A DNA stretch of 64,000 nucleotides from positions 682,001-746,000 of the forward strand of contig WARS01000645.1 of the NCBI GenBank assembly GCA_008933995.1, read 5' to 3'. Below, in pieces: positions 60,261 to 64,000 of this stretch (positions within the stretch are counted from its first letter, which is position 1; every line of letters starts with the position of its first letter). The position numbers and the translations under genes were made by a program. The DNA comes from Datnioides undecimradiatus. Taxonomy: Eukaryota; Chordata; Actinopteri; Lobotiformes; Datnioididae. The notes under the pieces were generated by a model. That model saw only the letters and a program-made list of their open reading frames with translations, was not told the origin of the DNA and searched no databases.

Positions 60261-63200
60261 ACCAGCAGAAAATACTAATATTCTGTGGAAGAACAGCCTT
60301 GCATCTCTCTGTAAACTTTGTAAAACTGGACCCAGTGCCTAAAAACAAAATGAACTCAGGCATCTGCTTCTTAATTTAAAAGAAAAAGGGTTTTCTTAAA
60401 GTCTTCTAAACCTGAGCTTAAATATTTTCTGGGTTATAGGTCATCAAACAACATATCTGAATATCTTAATCAAGTTTGTGTACATTTCTTGTGTAAGTAC
60501 TGTCTGTGTGATCAACACAGAATGTGTTTAATGCTAATCTAGAACAGATAATGCAATTATATGATATATGACCTACTTTTTTACACAAGTCTATTCCCTC
60601 AATGCATGCAAATACTGTAGAGTATGTTCTTTTACATCATGGAACAAATGGAATTGACATAAGTGTAGTTGACAGATGCACAGTCAGGACAGGTCACATA
60701 TTTCCCAAATAATTACTTCTAAACCCTCTAAAGTTCACACGCCTGTATGCAAAGTGCCCCACATTGTCTCATGCTAAATGGTATCGCCAACCTGACAATT
60801 TGGCAATTTGTCAAATTACAATTTGTCAGCAGCTATTCACATGCAGCTGTTTGATTGTCAATAAAAAATGCTAATTGAAATTTTGAAAATATTGCTTTGT
60901 TATTTTTAGACGTATACGCTCTTTATTAGCCACATTCTTTGGTTCAGGTGTGTTTTTAATTTTGACACGTGGAGTGGCAGATCATTTGTCTTCCAGCATT
61001 GTTCCTCTGAGCATATTTAAGCACACATGCACACATCCAAAAAAATCAATAAAGTATACAGAACATGTCACTAGAGTCTATTTTCTTTTATTAATTTATG
61101 CCATTTTTACCAGGGAAGAAAAATGTGATAAAGACAGATCACCACTATATTAATGGTTCTATAAATCTGGAATGTTAATAACTTTATTGCATTACCGCCT
61201 GCTGACTGACTTTGCAATGAGCTAATTTTGTTAACCTAATTATACAATGAATTGGTTAAAGTACTTAAAAATTACGGCTGACAAGAACTATTAGCAGCAG
61301 CCCAAAATAGGCTCAGTCTGAGGGGCTTTGATTCTCTGAATCCTATGCAGCCTCAATTGAGTGCGAAATCATTCCTAATCCCTCATAACCTGTGGGCAAA
61401 AGGCTGTATAATGTGCATTAGCTGCTGGATATTTGTATATATTTTGCAGGGTCCTCTATAATCTTCAAAAGCAGTGGTTCGCATGTGAATATAAAGGAAG
61501 GGCAATAAATTAATACTTGTACAGTTTCTATATCTTGCATTATATTAAAATAAATCTCTTTACTTAACATTTTTAGTGGCTGTGTTAATGATCTGAAATC
61601 GGCACTAGCTTACTCTTTAAACACACAAAAAAAACAACATTTGGCTAAAGTAAGTGTCGGCATGACCTCATGCCCTGAACAGCAGAACAGCTACTCTTAG
61701 CCATCCATCAATGTCCCATTTGTGATAAGAAGCAGAGAGTGGGAGCACCATCTCATCAGGAAACAAGGTCACAGTCTGCACCATTGTAGAGGAGAGAGCA
61801 CTTGTGTGGCTTTGGGGGAAAACAGAAACAGCAGGAGCAGTGATTTGCCTTGCCTTAGTGTTGGCACAGTACTGTGGTTGTTAGTATACAGGCGTGGATC
61901 TACAAAGTACATTAGCAATTTAAAAGATGTATTAAATTAATAAATGCATCAGCCTAGTTTTTACCTGTGCTTGTCTTGTAGTAGTGTAGAGTTTTCTTTC
62001 CTTACATGAAACTGCAGGGCAGTATCTAACAGAACTGGTTATTGGTGTAAAGTGCTCGATAGATTAAGGTCTCAGTGGGACAAGAGAGCCAAAGAAAAGG
62101 TTGCTGAACATGTTGCATGTTCAATACAACCCACATAAAAACATGAATAAATGAATAAAGTCAATAAAACTGAAATGATCTGGACAGGGTGCAGTAATTC
62201 GTTTTTGATAAATGCAGTGTCTAAGAGAGCGAATTGTCTCATCATTCTTGATGCCAATCATTAATGCTGAGTGGTTGCAAAGCCCAGGAGGAGCCCTGTA
62301 GATCTTTAAACCTGGATTGATTTTTTTGGCCACTTGGGGGCAGCATAACAAGCTGTAAATAAAACAATGATATATCAAATTTATGTGACAAACGTGTATG
62401 CAAACACAAGGTTTCCTACGGCATTTTGTAGGCAATGAATCACCATTGTGCTCCTGTAATGTTCATCATGACTGACAGATGTTTTTGTTTTGTTTTTTTT
62501 TAACTAGCGGTCCTAAAATCAATGTAGTACACATCTCATATTCACTCTGCACATTCTTCTTTCTTGTGAAGAAATGATGACTACACATGTACACCACAAC
62601 TCAACAACAAACAGCACAGTTTTGGCTATGTTGTGCTTGTTGTGCTAGTAGCGGCTAATGTTTTAGCTTCGAGCAGCAAGCTTTGAGCAAATATGAGGAA
62701 CAGAGCTCTCCCTTCCTATTATGTGTATATGCTGGTAAATTACATTTTATTTCATTGTTGATGACTAATAAACACATGTTCAACCATTGTTTATAACAGG
62801 TTAATGGCACCTCAACAATACTAAACCAAAGAATAACAAACAAAATATGGTAAGCAGCATTTAGGAAACTCCCATCAAAGGGACTCGACATGCAGGTGTA
62901 GATCTGCAAGTGCGTGGGAGAAAAGAGGAAAGACGGAGACAAAAGCAGGGAGAGCAGAAGAGAAGCCAAAGAAGGTCAAATACTGAGAATGAAGCTGCTC
63001 TAAACAATAGCGCTCTTCTCTTTAACTTCTCGTGACTTGCCTTGAAGTTGGTCATTAACAAGCAGTGGCACAGTGTGTGAGTGATTACTGTTTCCTGTTG
63101 TTGCTTAATTTGAGACTGGTTTCCTCATGTTCCCTTATCTTAAAAACATAATCAAAGCAGCAACACATGGCAAAACAATGGAACCAAGTTTGAAAGATGG

Positions 63201-64000
63201 ACTAAAACCGGACTTAAAGGCTCCCACAACGACAGCACATCGTTGGTGTTTGTGCTGTGCTAAAAGGCAAGGAGTGATTGATATTCATTTTTCTGTTTGA
63301 TGTGGCAATTAATAAATCTGTGGAGATGGAAACAGACATCCAGCAAACACCGGATGTGTCCTCACTGCACCCTTTGGTCTTTTATTCTAAAATAAGACAA
63401 AAGATTTTTTCCAAGCAGCTTCCGAAACACCCCTTAAATGTTACGCCCCTGCTACGCCTGTTGAGCTTCCCATTATAGCCCAGTGCAACGTTTAATGCAG
63501 CAGTTTGCAGCAATTGACACTATGATTTTACATAAATGTAAACAAAAGCAGTCTTTTCATATCCAGTTGATGACTGTTGATTATGCTGGCTGGCGCATAT
63601 TGTATCAGCTGCAGCAAGCTAATTAATCCTAAGTTCTGCATACTCTTTTAGTGTTTATCTACTCTCAACAGTACTAATGTAAGCATGTCCTGCTGGCTTA
63701 CTGGGTGCCACCAAATATTTTCTGACTACTTGTATAAGAAACAAACCTGCCCCTGATTTAAAACTGGCCACCCCGTCAAAGTAAGTCACCTTGTGCTGCA
63801 ACACATACCTTCCATTCCTGGACAGCAGTACCCTTGTAAACTCAACATAATTTTGTTCTCTCCTGAAGTTTGAGGTCTATTGTGCAAATTCATTCTTAGC
63901 AAAGATGCAAATGGTAAATACTAAATACAATATGACATCAAAATGTTTAACACATCGACACCTCTTCTGTAACACAAGTGATCAGAGCTCACTTATAATG

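Larger units (their letters stand above)
58331..64000. other. Non-coding stretch right of znf703
   Basis: No exon is recognised; open frames are all about 100 codons or less and lack recognisable motifs. Holds a short duplicated word near 59.1 kb and a family B repeat near 60.2 kb. Confidence 0.6.

Noticed and set aside
1-64000. CRISPR arrays, phage, toxin-antitoxin or other bacterial-type systems
   Set aside because: Direct repeats are microsatellites or dispersed transposon copies, the genes have spliced vertebrate structure, and there are no operons.
1-64000. Endogenous retrovirus or other viral insertions
   Set aside because: No long terminal repeat pair, primer-binding site, or gag/pol/env-like frame was recognised.

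Overview
The window is vertebrate nuclear DNA, most likely from a ray-finned (teleost) fish. It is AT-rich, intron-rich and CpG-poor outside promoters, and it carries a Tc1/mariner-type transposon and several interspersed repeats of the kind common in teleosts. No bacterial, phage, organellar, tRNA or rRNA signal was seen. The species and the teleost attribution are inferences.

Three protein-coding genes, all on the minus strand, can be rebuilt exon by exon. From right to left (their transcription order) they are: znf703/nlz1 (2 coding exons, CDS 57544 to 54812, 592 aa); gramd2b (14 coding exons, CDS 42415 to 35696, 423 aa); and traf2 (10 coding exons plus a probable non-coding first exon, CDS 32408 to 25426, 599 aa). 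All 23 coding introns have GT..AG ends and compatible phases, so all three look intact. They belong to unrelated pathways: a Groucho-type transcriptional repressor of development, an ER membrane GRAM-domain protein of ER-plasma membrane contacts, and a TNF-receptor signalling adaptor/RING protein. I see no sign that they form a functional cluster.

Layout: 1-10762 is non-coding with scattered repeats. 10765-12334 is a complete but dead Tc1/mariner-like element with TA target duplication, perfect 26-bp terminal inverted repeats, inner repeated sites and a frameshifted transposase. 12337-22515 is non-coding with repeats and a GATA microsatellite. 22515-33060 is traf2 with its UTRs; its introns hold two foldback elements and two copies of a CAGTGGTG-ended repeat. 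33061-35278 is a short spacer. 35279-42800 is gramd2b with its probable promoter. 42801-53450 is a 10.6-kb gene-free stretch between gramd2b and znf703 with repeats and some complex, repeat-poor blocks that are candidate conserved regulatory elements. 53451-57870 is znf703 with a TATA box near 57870. 57873-64000 is non-coding.

I looked for an undescribed system and did not find convincing evidence of one. The most notable points are a roughly 60-residue Ala/Ser/Pro-rich linker in Traf2, a Tc1-like element whose spacing suggests the DD37E group, a foldback of about 300 bp inside a traf2 intron, and candidate regulatory blocks near znf703.
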